Shown: one piece after another, positions 1 through 7,938 of the stretch | Layout: every line of letters starts with the position of its first letter | Numbering within the stretch: position 1 is the stretch's first letter | From: Thiorhodovibrio frisius | GTDB lineage: Bacteria > Pseudomonadota > Gammaproteobacteria > Chromatiales > Chromatiaceae | Assembly (NCBI RefSeq): GCF_033954835.1 | Contig: NZ_CP121471.1 | Span: 4,892,501 to 4,956,500, forward strand | Direction: 5' to 3' | DNA: 64,000 nucleotides | The notes under the pieces: model-generated | What the model saw: the letters and a program-made list of their open reading frames with translations, nothing else | Databases searched by the model: none | What the model was told of the DNA's origin: nothing | Made by a program: the position numbers and the translations under genes

Positions 1-532
1 TTGCAGGGTCCGCCACTCTGGCCTTGGTCGTGTGCTGACGCGCCGGGAAGAAGCGATAGTCCTCGCTCACGCAATAAGACAACCACTTGGCAAGAAACCA
101 GTTGGCGTTCCATTTCGATTGCAGGTTTGCCAGACGATCATCGCCAAGCAGCGGCAGGGCCGTCTGACGCAGCGCGATCACCTCGACCTGGCGCGCGTCA
201 TGGCAGACGCGCAATCTGGCATCAGGGTCTGCCTGAAACGATTCTGCTGGCAAAGAGTCTGACTGGAGATGTCCGACTGGGAACATTTCCTGCCCCATCT
301 CAACACACTGAGGCCCACCCTGGGGTGAAAAGCGGTAGGTCAAGCGCACCATGGTGGTATAGCGCGCCTGATCAATCACGTCCAGGTAAAGATCTGTGCC
401 CCGACCCGGTGCCCGATGCGCCCCTGACAACAGGCGCAAATCGGGCGCCAGGCACAGGAGCAGACGGTGATTTTCTTCCATCAGTTCGAGCAGGTCGCCG
501 ACCGTTGGGCCGCGCAGCCAGGAAATGGCCAT
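1..532 (-). CDS. DUF1249 (YqiB-like) protein, C-terminus cut by window edge
   Basis: The minus strand is open from an ATG at 532 to the window edge and encodes at least 177 residues. The fold signature of DUF1249/YqiB is visible: an N-terminal LLELMEENHRLL helix, an ARYTTMVRLTYRF strand pair, LRVCHDARQVEVIAL, and near the end KWNANWFLAKWLSYC. E. coli YqiB is about 140 residues, so this copy has a C-terminal extension. A GGAG sits about 12 bases upstream of the ATG. The function of the family is unknown; in other gammaproteobacteria it lies near nudF and cpdA. It reads in the same direction as the thioredoxin-like gene upstream, about 40 bases away, so the two may be cotranscribed. The stop codon is not in the window. 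Confidence 0.8.
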   Translation of the reverse strand, partial: MAISWLRGPTVGDLLELMEENHRLLLCLAPDLRLLSGAHRAPGRGTDLYLDVIDQARYTTMVRLTYRFSPQGGPQCVEMGQEMFPVGHLQSDSLPAESFQADPDARLRVCHDARQVEVIALRQTALPLLGDDRLANLQSKWNANWFLAKWLSYCVSEDYRFFPARQHTTKARVADPA

Positions 533-569
533 AACAGAGAGGGCTCCGGAAGAACACAGGCAACAGCTG

Positions 570-947
570 TCAGCCGTTGTTGGCCGCCGCCTGCTGCTGC
601 TCCATGTCGGCGCGCACCTTGTCCATGTCGAGCTCGCTGGCCTGGGTGAGCAGATCGCGGAAAGATGCCTCCGGCAGCGCGCCAGCCTGGGAGAAAATAA
701 TCACCTGGTCGCGGAAGATCATCAGCGTGGGGATCGAGCGGATCTGGAAATGCGCCGCGAGCTGCTGCTCTTCCTCAGTGTTGACCTTGGCGAAAACGAT
801 GTCGTCGTGATCGTTCGAGACTTTCTCATAAACAGGTGCAAAGGAGCGGCAGGGACCGCACCACGGCGCCCAATAATCAACAACAACGAAAGGGTTTTGC
901 GTAATCGTGGACTCGAAATTGTCGCTGGTCAGTTCAACGATAGCCAT
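570..947 (-). CDS. Thioredoxin-like protein with WCGPC active site
   Basis: 125 residues, cytoplasmic (no signal peptide). It has a complete thioredoxin fold: the redox motif WCGPC at residues 29-33 and the cis-proline in SIPT at about residue 73. After the domain comes a charged, glutamine-rich C-terminal tail of about 20 residues (residues 105-125) that ordinary TrxA lacks. It should catalyse thiol-disulfide exchange on cytoplasmic proteins. The tail makes it resemble the thioredoxin-domain proteins often annotated as co-chaperone-like or as second thioredoxins, so I would not call it trxA. The DUF1249 gene follows on the same strand. Confidence 0.88.
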   Translation of the reverse strand: MAIVELTSDNFESTITQNPFVVVDYWAPWCGPCRSFAPVYEKVSNDHDDIVFAKVNTEEEQQLAAHFQIRSIPTLMIFRDQVIIFSQAGALPEASFRDLLTQASELDMDKVRADMEQQQAAANNG

Positions 948-1061
948 CTTGGCCTCCTGTTAGCTTGAATCTGGTTGCAGTATGGCTGCCAGTGTAACAG
1001 ATCAGCACAATCCCGACAGCGCCGCTCTGGTGCTCGAAAGCGCGGCAATCGAACACTTAAA

Positions 1062-1091
1062 GTAAAAACAGCGCCGGCTGGATGCCGGCGC
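1062..1091 (-). terminator. Rho-independent terminator of adk
   Basis: On the minus strand, an 8-bp perfect GC stem (1084-1091 with 1071-1078) with a 5-base loop is followed by TGTTTTTAC. It lies 8-40 bases after the adk stop and ends that transcript. Confidence 0.85.
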
Positions 1092-1099
1092 CGTGGTCT

Positions 1100-1774
<675 letters not shown>

Positions 1775-1949
1775 TCATGATGGTCAAGTGAAGCCCGACT
1801 AGGCTGCCACAGCGGCGGGAAGGGGGCAAACTTTGGCGGATAGCACTTGCTCATCAGGCTTTTAGGGTCAAAGAAGTATTTTGTTTTCTGTAACACTATT
1901 GCAAAGCGTTGATAAAACGCCTTTTTTCATGATCTTTTCGCGTGCATTT

Positions 1950-2087
1950 TTAGGCGGGCTTCGGGACATGTAGGCATTCAAGCAGCTTCCAGTAACCGCG
2001 TTCATTTCGCTCGCGGGGCCGGGCACGGTAGTGCTCGAGCCCCTGGCGCGGGTCTTTGTCAGGGTTGTCCGGGGCTTCGTTCACCAT
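1950..2087 (-). CDS. Small basic ORF, 45 residues, unknown
   Basis: An ATG at 2087 opens a 45-codon frame ending in TAA at 1950. The product is polar and charged, with segments such as DKDPRQGLEHYRARP and RGYWKLLECLHVPKPA. Third-position composition is GC-rich like the surrounding real genes, and the same frame stays open about 75 bases upstream of the ATG without another good start. I do not recognise the family. It could be a small orphan gene or the C-terminal remnant of a longer, decayed gene. No clear Shine-Dalgarno sequence precedes the ATG. Confidence 0.3.
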   Translation of the reverse strand: MVNEAPDNPDKDPRQGLEHYRARPRERNERGYWKLLECLHVPKPA

Positions 2088-2788
2088 TGGGAAAATGTAG
2101 CGGATTGCGCGGCTGCGGGCATCGCTGTCACGCCCCCCCCGAGGCGCAAAACCCGGGGACTAGAAGGCATCTTGAGATCAGGCTGAATCAATTCGGAAAT
2201 CGGCCGTCCTCGCACCGGGGGCGCGAAAAAGAATTCGAGCCTAATGGACCCTTTGATTCCAGACCCTTTGATTCCATCCGCGCCTCACCGCCAGCCGCCT
2301 TTATGCCATGGTGCATAAGCGCGGGTCTACCGGCGGGCCGGACTATTCCCGTCATCTCATCACTCATGTGCGCCCGAAGCCTATCTGCGCCTCAAGACTC
2401 TGCCCGGAGAGTAAGCGCAGGTCGATCTGGAGTTGTTTCATGATGTCGCAAGGCAGCATGCCGTAATTGGGTGCTGCAACCAGGAGTCGGGCTTCGCGCC
2501 GAACCTGGAGTGGCCGCAAGACAGGACTACCTCGGAAACATCGTCGAGCCGATGCCCTCTGGCACCCAGAATCGACCACGGCCTGAAGTGGCTGGTAGCC
2601 CGCCCGTGGGTCGCATTTCCCACCTGCAGGACGGTAGTATGTGAACGGTTTCACAAAACGCGATGCTCGGCTCTGCTAAAATTCACACTAATTCATCCCC
2701 TGTCGATATATATACTGAAATGCTTCAAGAGCAAAATGCTTCAAGAGCATCATGAAATTGCCAGCTAAAGAAGCTGTGCACATTAGAC
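2088..2788. other. Gene-poor stretch with two short tandem duplications
   Basis: No convincing gene in about 700 bases. It holds an exact 15-bp tandem duplication (2247-2261 and 2262-2276), an exact 16-bp tandem duplication (2718-2733 and 2734-2749), and a small palindrome at 2640-2655. A 96-codon minus-strand frame (2364-2654) has no family features and uneven composition; I do not call it. GC content drops from about 2640 on, which marks the left edge of the accessory island. Confidence 0.5.
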
Positions 2789-3634
2789 ATGAACCCAATC
2801 ATTAGCCAGATCGGACAGAACCTAATGACGTCCGCCTTAAACAAAATTCAAATTGAAACGCTTCGCGATTTATGCCACATCTACCCTGAATCCAAAAGCA
2901 CGCTTATTGGTGCTGTCGCATTAGGGTTTTATTTGGAGGTATCTTGGCGCAAAACCGCCGATATAGACCTTGTTGTTGCATTAGGCCGAAATGAAATTTT
3001 GACGACACTTTCGCAGTATTCTGATTGGACGAGGCATCCAACGCGTGAGTGTCGTTTTCAATCGCCGCAAGGCCCTTTCTTGAATATTATTCCTGCCGGA
3101 AAGGAGCATTTAGAAAAAGGAATAGTTCAGCTGGCAAATGGTCAGGCCATGAACTTGGTTGGGATTGATTTGGCATTAACTCACTCCGAGCCCCATAAGG
3201 TGGCGGATTCTCTTGAAGTCAAGGTTTCGCCTCCTTGCTGTATTGCAATTTTAAAGATGGTGTCTTTTTTGATTCGTCCCTATGAAAGACTTCGCGATTT
3301 ACAAGATATTGCCCAACTGCTTGATGTTTATATCGATGATACATCCAATCGCTTTTGGGATGTGGGCGTGGAACATATCGGGAATTTCGATTTGGTTCCA
3401 GCTTATCTTCTGGGGCAAGATATCGGTAAAATAGTAACCGAGAGACACGTCCAGACACTTCAAGATTTTTTTCAAACGCTGATCGATCCTGAATCTGTGC
3501 ATCACGCATGGATGGAGAGGCATGGGCCCTCCCATTGGAATGCTGAAAAAGAACCGCTTCTCCAAAGGTTAAAAGTGTTGCGTCAAGGTATTGAACATAG
3601 TCTTGGAACAAACATACTTGATGGGGCAACTTAA
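2789..3634 (+). CDS. AbiEii-like nucleotidyltransferase, orphan
   Basis: 281 residues. Residues 38-66 read as the core of a minimal nucleotidyltransferase: a GAVALGFYLE segment followed by TADIDLVVA with the metal-binding pair D58 and D60. The later segment ILKMVSFLIRPYERLRDLQDIAQLLD (K156, R163, D170, D173) is the helical signature that follows the catalytic domain in the AbiEii/MenA-type families. Members of this superfamily act as toxins or tRNA/protein-modifying transferases, usually with an AbiEi-type antitoxin gene upstream. None is visible here, so the partner is missing or unrecognised. Base composition is markedly more AT-rich than the core genes, which points to acquisition. The start is the first ATG; no strong Shine-Dalgarno sequence is seen. 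Confidence 0.6.
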   Translation: MNPIISQIGQNLMTSALNKIQIETLRDLCHIYPESKSTLIGAVALGFYLEVSWRKTADIDLVVALGRNEILTTLSQYSDWTRHPTRECRFQSPQGPFLNIIPAGKEHLEKGIVQLANGQAMNLVGIDLALTHSEPHKVADSLEVKVSPPCCIAILKMVSFLIRPYERLRDLQDIAQLLDVYIDDTSNRFWDVGVEHIGNFDLVPAYLLGQDIGKIVTERHVQTLQDFFQTLIDPESVHHAWMERHGPSHWNAEKEPLLQRLKVLRQGIEHSLGTNILDGAT

Positions 3635-3686
3635 ATACGGGAGAGGCAGCCCGTTCAACTCGAGATGATTACAAAACGGAGGCAAA

Positions 3687-4046
3687 ATGGGAATTCCAAA
3701 AGATATTTTAAACTCCCTCAACGGCGATGTTGAGGGGTTACAGACGGCCGCGCTCTTTAGTTCGGACGGTCTCCCACTATTGATCAACAACCCGGCCAAT
3801 GCCGATGTGGAGTCGTTTTCGGCCAAGTTTGCCATGGTATCGAAACTGGTTAGCAAGACCGTGACGTCACTCAATGGTGGTCGCACGGACGAGATCCTGG
3901 TGGAGCAGGACAAGGGCTGGATTCTCTTGCGGGCCGTTGGCAAGGCGGATTTGAATCTCATTATCAGTGTCACGCCCGATGCCACATTGGGGAATCTCAG
4001 AATGGTAGCCAAGAGACTGGTGGCGGACATAGCCGCGGCCGTTTGA
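3687..4046 (+). CDS. Roadblock/LC7 domain protein (first copy)
   Basis: 119 residues, a single roadblock/LC7 domain: an N-terminal helix (IPKDILNSL), the strand AALFSSDGLPLL, a long central helix (SFSAKFAMVSKLVSKTV), paired strands (DEILVEQDKGWILLRAV, NLIISVTPD) and a C-terminal helix. Bacterial roadblock proteins such as MglB form homodimers that regulate Ras-like GTPases (MglA) or serve as dimerisation platforms. No GTPase gene occurs in this window. A strong GGAGG lies 5-9 bases before the ATG. It is 39 bases upstream of the V4R-like gene on the same strand, so it is the first gene of the amidoligase operon proposed here. Confidence 0.85.
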   Translation: MGIPKDILNSLNGDVEGLQTAALFSSDGLPLLINNPANADVESFSAKFAMVSKLVSKTVTSLNGGRTDEILVEQDKGWILLRAVGKADLNLIISVTPDATLGNLRMVAKRLVADIAAAV

Positions 4047-4085
4047 GACGACATAATCTAAGACTATTTGAGTTGGAGGTGACCA

Positions 4086-4556
4086 ATGGCAAGTGAAGAG
4101 GAAAAGAAAAGACAATTGGTGCGCGTGCTTTCGTTGATGATCGAGGGTCTGGCGAAAGGAATCTATGATCTGTTCGACGATTCCGCCTTTGCCCTGATGA
4201 GGATAGTGGGCACCGACCTGCTGGAGATCATGCAGAAGGAGATGGGGCTCGAGATCGAAGGTGAAAACCCAACGGATGTGCTGAACGAATTACTCCGTAT
4301 CTGGGTCGATGAGATCGGATTCTTTGATGATGCCACCGTAAAAGAGATTGAGAACGGATGGATGATCGAGGGAAATCGGTGCAAGGGCTGGAATCTTACA
4401 CAGAAGATTTTGGCCACAGGGGTCAAGCAGCCGTTCACCTGCCCGGTGATGAACACCATGAACGCTGCTCTTGCCAAGATGGAGGTGCAGACGCACATGA
4501 ACATCGAACCGATTCCCGAAACCCGAGGGACACGGTTTACGCTCACCCGTATCTAG
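4086..4556 (+). CDS. V4R-like small-molecule-binding protein (tentative)
   Basis: 156 residues, soluble, preceded by TTGGAGGTG. The N-terminal 80 residues are helical. The C-terminal half contains EIENGWMIEGNRCKGW (C99) and QPFTCPVMNTMNAALAKM (C119-P120), then a strand-like end with ETRGTRFTLTRI. The placement of the cysteines and the final beta pair resemble the V4R (4-vinyl-reductase-like) domain, which binds small hydrophobic ligands or metals in two-component and roadblock-linked proteins. The similarity is by eye only and the assignment is tentative. It sits between the roadblock gene (39 bases upstream) and the amidoligase gene (about 160 bases downstream), all on the plus strand. Confidence 0.45.
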   Translation: MASEEEKKRQLVRVLSLMIEGLAKGIYDLFDDSAFALMRIVGTDLLEIMQKEMGLEIEGENPTDVLNELLRIWVDEIGFFDDATVKEIENGWMIEGNRCKGWNLTQKILATGVKQPFTCPVMNTMNAALAKMEVQTHMNIEPIPETRGTRFTLTRI

Positions 4557-4719
4557 CCCGCTTTGCCGCGGTTCTCTTACCTGGTGGACTTGAGGAGAGC
4601 GCCGTGGCAATCGGGCCGGTCACGTGAGTGGCCGCGTGCGCGGCGGATCATGAGGAGATGAGTTGCCGATACGACACGTTTGAGCATTCCGCGGATACTC
4701 GAAAATATAACGGTGAGGA

Positions 4720-6006
4720 ATGTCAGAGGAAATCTTTTTCTTCAGAAGAGAGGATACGCTCTCGCACGAGCAGGACCGATACTATCAGGATCTTTTCTAT
4801 CGCGTATTGAAGATCGGTCCAGAACTGGAATGCGGACTGCCTGGCGGGATGCAGCCCAATGTATTCCGGGCTCATCTCGAAAAGCGACTCCGACCTTCAC
4901 GGGACCTTGAGAATCTGGGAGAACTGGGCATTTTTGATGTGGTTAAGGAACACTGCGGGGTGGAAATGCAGGTCATCGGCCGGCATCCTCAATGGAACTC
5001 CCTCATGGAGCAGTACAGGCAGATCATCGATATCCTCTTGGAAGAGAAGATGCGCATGCGCCAGACCTGCGGCCTCCATTTTCATCTCATTGCCGTTGGG
5101 CTATCCGAGCGAATCCCGCAGATCATTCTGGCCAACCTTTGGAACCTCGTGCGTAAACATGCGCCCGGATTAAAGTACCTGTTTAGCGGTGGAGATGTGT
5201 CCAGTGGCATGTGCCGCCGCCGACAGCACAATGCGCATCAGGAGTTCATGGAGCACGCTCCCGTTCAAAAGGATATGCCGGAGATTCAAGCGCTCCTGAA
5301 ACAAAGCCAGAAGGTACCTGAACATCAAAACTTCTTCAATCTGGAACATGTGGAATTCGATGAAGATGGTCGCATTAAGACCTTTCACTTGGAGATGCGG
5401 TTCCCCGACGGGGATCTCGTGCCCACCTCCATTGTAGCCAAGACGTTTCTTTTTCTGGCATTGGTTTTAAAGGCGGTGGAGCTATCCAAATACGGACTGA
5501 TCCACACGGGGAGGAAGGGTTCCTGGGAACGGAAAAAGCAACTCCTGGACCTGCTGAGCAATAATGACGGGGAATTGGCACGAAGTGATACCTCCGGCAT
5601 AGGAGACGAGGAGATCCGTGAACTAAGACAAGACGCCACGGACTTGTTGCTGTTCCTCAAGTCCATTTTCAACAAATTCACCAACCCGGCCTACTCGGTA
5701 CTAAAACATCTGGCCGAGCGGCCGATTTCCGCCTATCGCATTGAGGGCCGCGACTGGAGGGATATTGAGCGAGACCTCCAAGGGCATGTTAACTATCCGG
5801 TGTTCGTGGATGATGTGGATAAGGTGATCATTAAGCATATCGAGTTGGGACTGGTACGGGGACAGTCCTCGGCAGATGACTGGCTTGGTTGCGTTTCGGC
5901 CAAATCGGGAGTGACCAAAACGGAGGTGAAGCAACGCATCAATCAGTATCTGGAAAGGTACCCGTCGTGGGATGGCGAGGAGGGGTCCTATGTGTTTGGA
6001 AGGTAG
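4720..6006 (+). CDS. Putative amidoligase (COOH-NH2 ligase, glutamine synthetase-like fold)
   Basis: 428 residues. It shows the key motifs of the amidoligase family (PF12224-type, related to GCS2): GPELE at residues 33-37 (metal/ATP-binding acidic pair), VEMQVIG at about 81-87, CGLHFH at 117-122 (the GxHxH motif) and FHLEMRFPDGD at about 222-232 (the ExR motif). Such enzymes join a carboxylate to an amine using ATP, making peptide-like metabolites or modifying proteins. The last 90 residues are a separate, charged helical region ending SGVTKTEVKQRINQYLERY, possibly a winged-helix tail. GGTGAGGA precedes the ATG. It lies directly upstream of the class II amidotransferase gene, a pairing that could supply ammonia. 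The substrate cannot be told from the sequence. Confidence 0.75.
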   Translation: MSEEIFFFRREDTLSHEQDRYYQDLFYRVLKIGPELECGLPGGMQPNVFRAHLEKRLRPSRDLENLGELGIFDVVKEHCGVEMQVIGRHPQWNSLMEQYRQIIDILLEEKMRMRQTCGLHFHLIAVGLSERIPQIILANLWNLVRKHAPGLKYLFSGGDVSSGMCRRRQHNAHQEFMEHAPVQKDMPEIQALLKQSQKVPEHQNFFNLEHVEFDEDGRIKTFHLEMRFPDGDLVPTSIVAKTFLFLALVLKAVELSKYGLIHTGRKGSWERKKQLLDLLSNNDGELARSDTSGIGDEEIRELRQDATDLLLFLKSIFNKFTNPAYSVLKHLAERPISAYRIEGRDWRDIERDLQGHVNYPVFVDDVDKVIIKHIELGLVRGQSSADDWLGCVSAKSGVTKTEVKQRINQYLERYPSWDGEEGSYVFGR

Positions 6007-6119
6007 GATGTCAGATTTGATGGGCTTGTGGTGGCTTGGTTACCACTTTGGCCTGAAGAAGTAGCGCTGGCTCAGGCTCGAGCGAGATTGATTGAAGTGT
6101 ATAGGGGTGGGGCGAAATC

Positions 6120-6926
6120 GTGTGTGGATTGATGGGGATCCAGTTGGGTCGACGATTGACATGCGCCGAGCACCAACGGGTCAAGGAACTCTTCACAGGG
6201 GTGTTGCTGGCCAACGAGGAACGGGGGCGTGAGGCCACGGGCGTGGCTGCATTCTGGCCGGACGGAAGCCACAACATTTTGAAACTGCCGGTATGTGCGA
6301 GTGAGTTCGTCGCTTCCCAGGAATTCGCGGATTTCATGAATTCATGGGACCTCTCAACCTGCACGTTACTGGGACACACACGGAAACCCACCAAGGGCTC
6401 CGTCTGGAATCCCGACAACAATCAACCGATTCGGGTTGGGCAGACGGTGGGAATCCATAACGGCACCATACAGAATGACAACTTCTTATTTGATACCCAG
6501 AACCTTGAGCGCAAGGCTGAGGTGGATAGTGAAATCATCTTCTCCATGCTAAACACCATTGAGGATATCTCTCGCATGGACTTGGAAACGATCAGCGCCA
6601 TTCAACGCGTTTCCAGAGAGCTTACCGGATATTTCACCACTCTTTCCGTGCAACTGGAAAAGCCCCATCAGGTGTTGGTAATGAAATATAACAACCCCGT
6701 TTCATTTCATTATAGCCGTTCGTTGCAGGCCTATTTTTTTTCCTCGAGATATGTGTTCCTGCGAAAGGCGTTTGGTCGGCAGGTGGTAACGGAGGCACTG
6801 GAAAGCAAGACTGGTTATCTGTTCGACGCCATGCGTCAGGAAGAGCCCGTGGGGAGACCCCACGTCCACTTTCCCTTGCAATCCACATCAGATTGTTGTT
6901 GTTGCATCGAAGCCACGGGTTTTTGA
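6120..6926 (+). CDS. Class II glutamine amidotransferase (glutaminase domain)
   Basis: 268 residues from a GTG start at 6120. That start is chosen because it leaves MCG at the N-terminus, so Cys2 becomes the Ntn nucleophile once Met is removed; GGGGTGGGG lies just upstream. Other family residues are present: GREATGV (37-43), GHTRKPTKG (85-93, the oxyanion/glutamine-binding GHTR motif), HNGTIQND (113-120) and AEVDSEI (133-139). The enzyme should hydrolyse glutamine to give ammonia, as in PurF/GlmS N-terminal domains, but no synthase domain is attached, so a partner must use the ammonia. The amidoligase directly upstream is the obvious candidate. The C-terminus carries four consecutive cysteines (CCCC) eleven residues before the end, encoded by a short TGT/TGC run; this is unusual. 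Confidence 0.85.
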   Translation: MCGLMGIQLGRRLTCAEHQRVKELFTGVLLANEERGREATGVAAFWPDGSHNILKLPVCASEFVASQEFADFMNSWDLSTCTLLGHTRKPTKGSVWNPDNNQPIRVGQTVGIHNGTIQNDNFLFDTQNLERKAEVDSEIIFSMLNTIEDISRMDLETISAIQRVSRELTGYFTTLSVQLEKPHQVLVMKYNNPVSFHYSRSLQAYFFSSRYVFLRKAFGRQVVTEALESKTGYLFDAMRQEEPVGRPHVHFPLQSTSDCCCCIEATGF

Positions 6927-6939
6927 AAAATGTGTCTTC

Positions 6940-6970
6940 AACTACCCTGATGCTTCGCTTTTGGGTAGTT
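6940..6970 (+). terminator. Hairpin after the amidotransferase gene
   Basis: A perfect 8-bp stem, AACTACCC (6940-6947) with GGGTAGTT (6963-6970), and a 15-base loop, 14 bases after the amidotransferase stop. It is followed by CTTGAATCTT rather than a clean T-run, so it is a weak terminator or a processing/attenuation hairpin inside the cluster. Confidence 0.5.
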
Positions 6971-7121
6971 CTTGAATCTTCATCCCGTAACGGAGAAATG
7001 CCTTGGCACGCCCAAGGTGCGGCTCGCTGCCGATACATTCCGGTTTGCGGATACTAGAGCGATCCGGATACTTGTCGTTCATGGAGGTTTTTAGAATCCA
7101 TCGATTAAGAAGGGGATAGAT

Positions 7122-7562
7122 ATGAGCGAAAATGAGAATAATAAAGATCGGCGTATAGATCGGTCTGCAATTCCCCTGATCGCCGTTAGAAAACAGCTGG
7201 AACGAATAGTGAAAGATGGGAATCTGAAGGCAGCTGTACTGGCCAGCAGCGACGGTTTAACTCTTGTTGCTCCAGTTAACGATGATCAGTCCGAGGCGAT
7301 TTCGGCGCTTGCGGGGTATTTAAACAAAGCAAAATCATTGATTGAGAAGAATCTGCTTAATACCGCAGCAACGGATATCACTTTCACGGGACAAGATGGT
7401 ACAACTTTTCATTGCCGATATCTTGAACTTTTTGATGAATTGGTAACTCTAGCCGTTATTACCAAAGGGGCTGCACCATCGGGGGAAATCCTGAGCCGTG
7501 CCATGAGTGGGATCATGCGTATCATGCGGAAGCACGATCAGCTTTCTACTAGGCACGGATGA
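7122..7562 (+). CDS. Roadblock/LC7 domain protein (second copy)
   Basis: 146 residues: about 20 charged residues (SENENNKDRRIDRS), then one roadblock/LC7 domain. Recognisable parts are IAVRKQLERIV, the strand AAVLASSDGLTLVAPV, the long helix SEAISALAGYLNKAKSLI, and the strand pair DITFTGQDGTTFHCRYL and LVTLAVITKG. It aligns loosely with the first copy (3687-4046) but is not a recent duplicate; its base composition is more AT-rich. AAGGGG lies 7 bases before the ATG. About 195 bases and a hairpin separate it from the amidotransferase gene, so it may have its own promoter. Two different roadblock subunits could form a heterodimer. Confidence 0.8.
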   Translation: MSENENNKDRRIDRSAIPLIAVRKQLERIVKDGNLKAAVLASSDGLTLVAPVNDDQSEAISALAGYLNKAKSLIEKNLLNTAATDITFTGQDGTTFHCRYLELFDELVTLAVITKGAAPSGEILSRAMSGIMRIMRKHDQLSTRHG

Positions 7563-7938
7563 CGATGCCGGCAGTGCCTGAATGGGGTGACGCCACTTCA
7601 GTTCATCGACCAGCTCTCGGGCTAAACTGATCCGACATCGTCAGCGCCCGCACGGCGCCGCGTCATCGCTACTATGGGGTGCTTAGGTTCCCAACTCGCC
7701 TTGGGGCGCCGCGGCGAACGGACATGGGCGGGTTCCGAGGGACGAGCCGGACGATACCCTCGCGGCCACCACGGCCAAGCCAGCGGCGAACCCTCGCTTC
7801 TCGGCACGATATCTCTGGGTCATACAGCCGTCTGGTCGCTCGCGCGACCATATTGGCTCAGACCACCCGTTTAACCAAATGCGCGCGGATCATTGCGTTT
7901 CCTGCGGTATAGGGTCTTGAAGCCGGAATACAGAGAAA
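7563..7938 (+). other. Intergenic region, nothing recognised
   Basis: 376 bases of mixed, fairly GC-rich sequence between the second roadblock gene and the pentapeptide gene. I see no gene, no clear repeat and no convincing promoter. AGAGA about 5 bases before the pentapeptide ATG may serve as its ribosome-binding site. Confidence 0.4.

Noticed and set aside
1905-1930. Stem-loop GCGTT/AACGC followed by a T-run on the plus strand
   Set aside because: Only a 5-bp stem and no plus-strand gene upstream; probably chance.
2364-2654. A 96-residue minus-strand frame in the intergenic region
   Set aside because: No family features, and the base composition changes along it; it cannot be supported as a gene.
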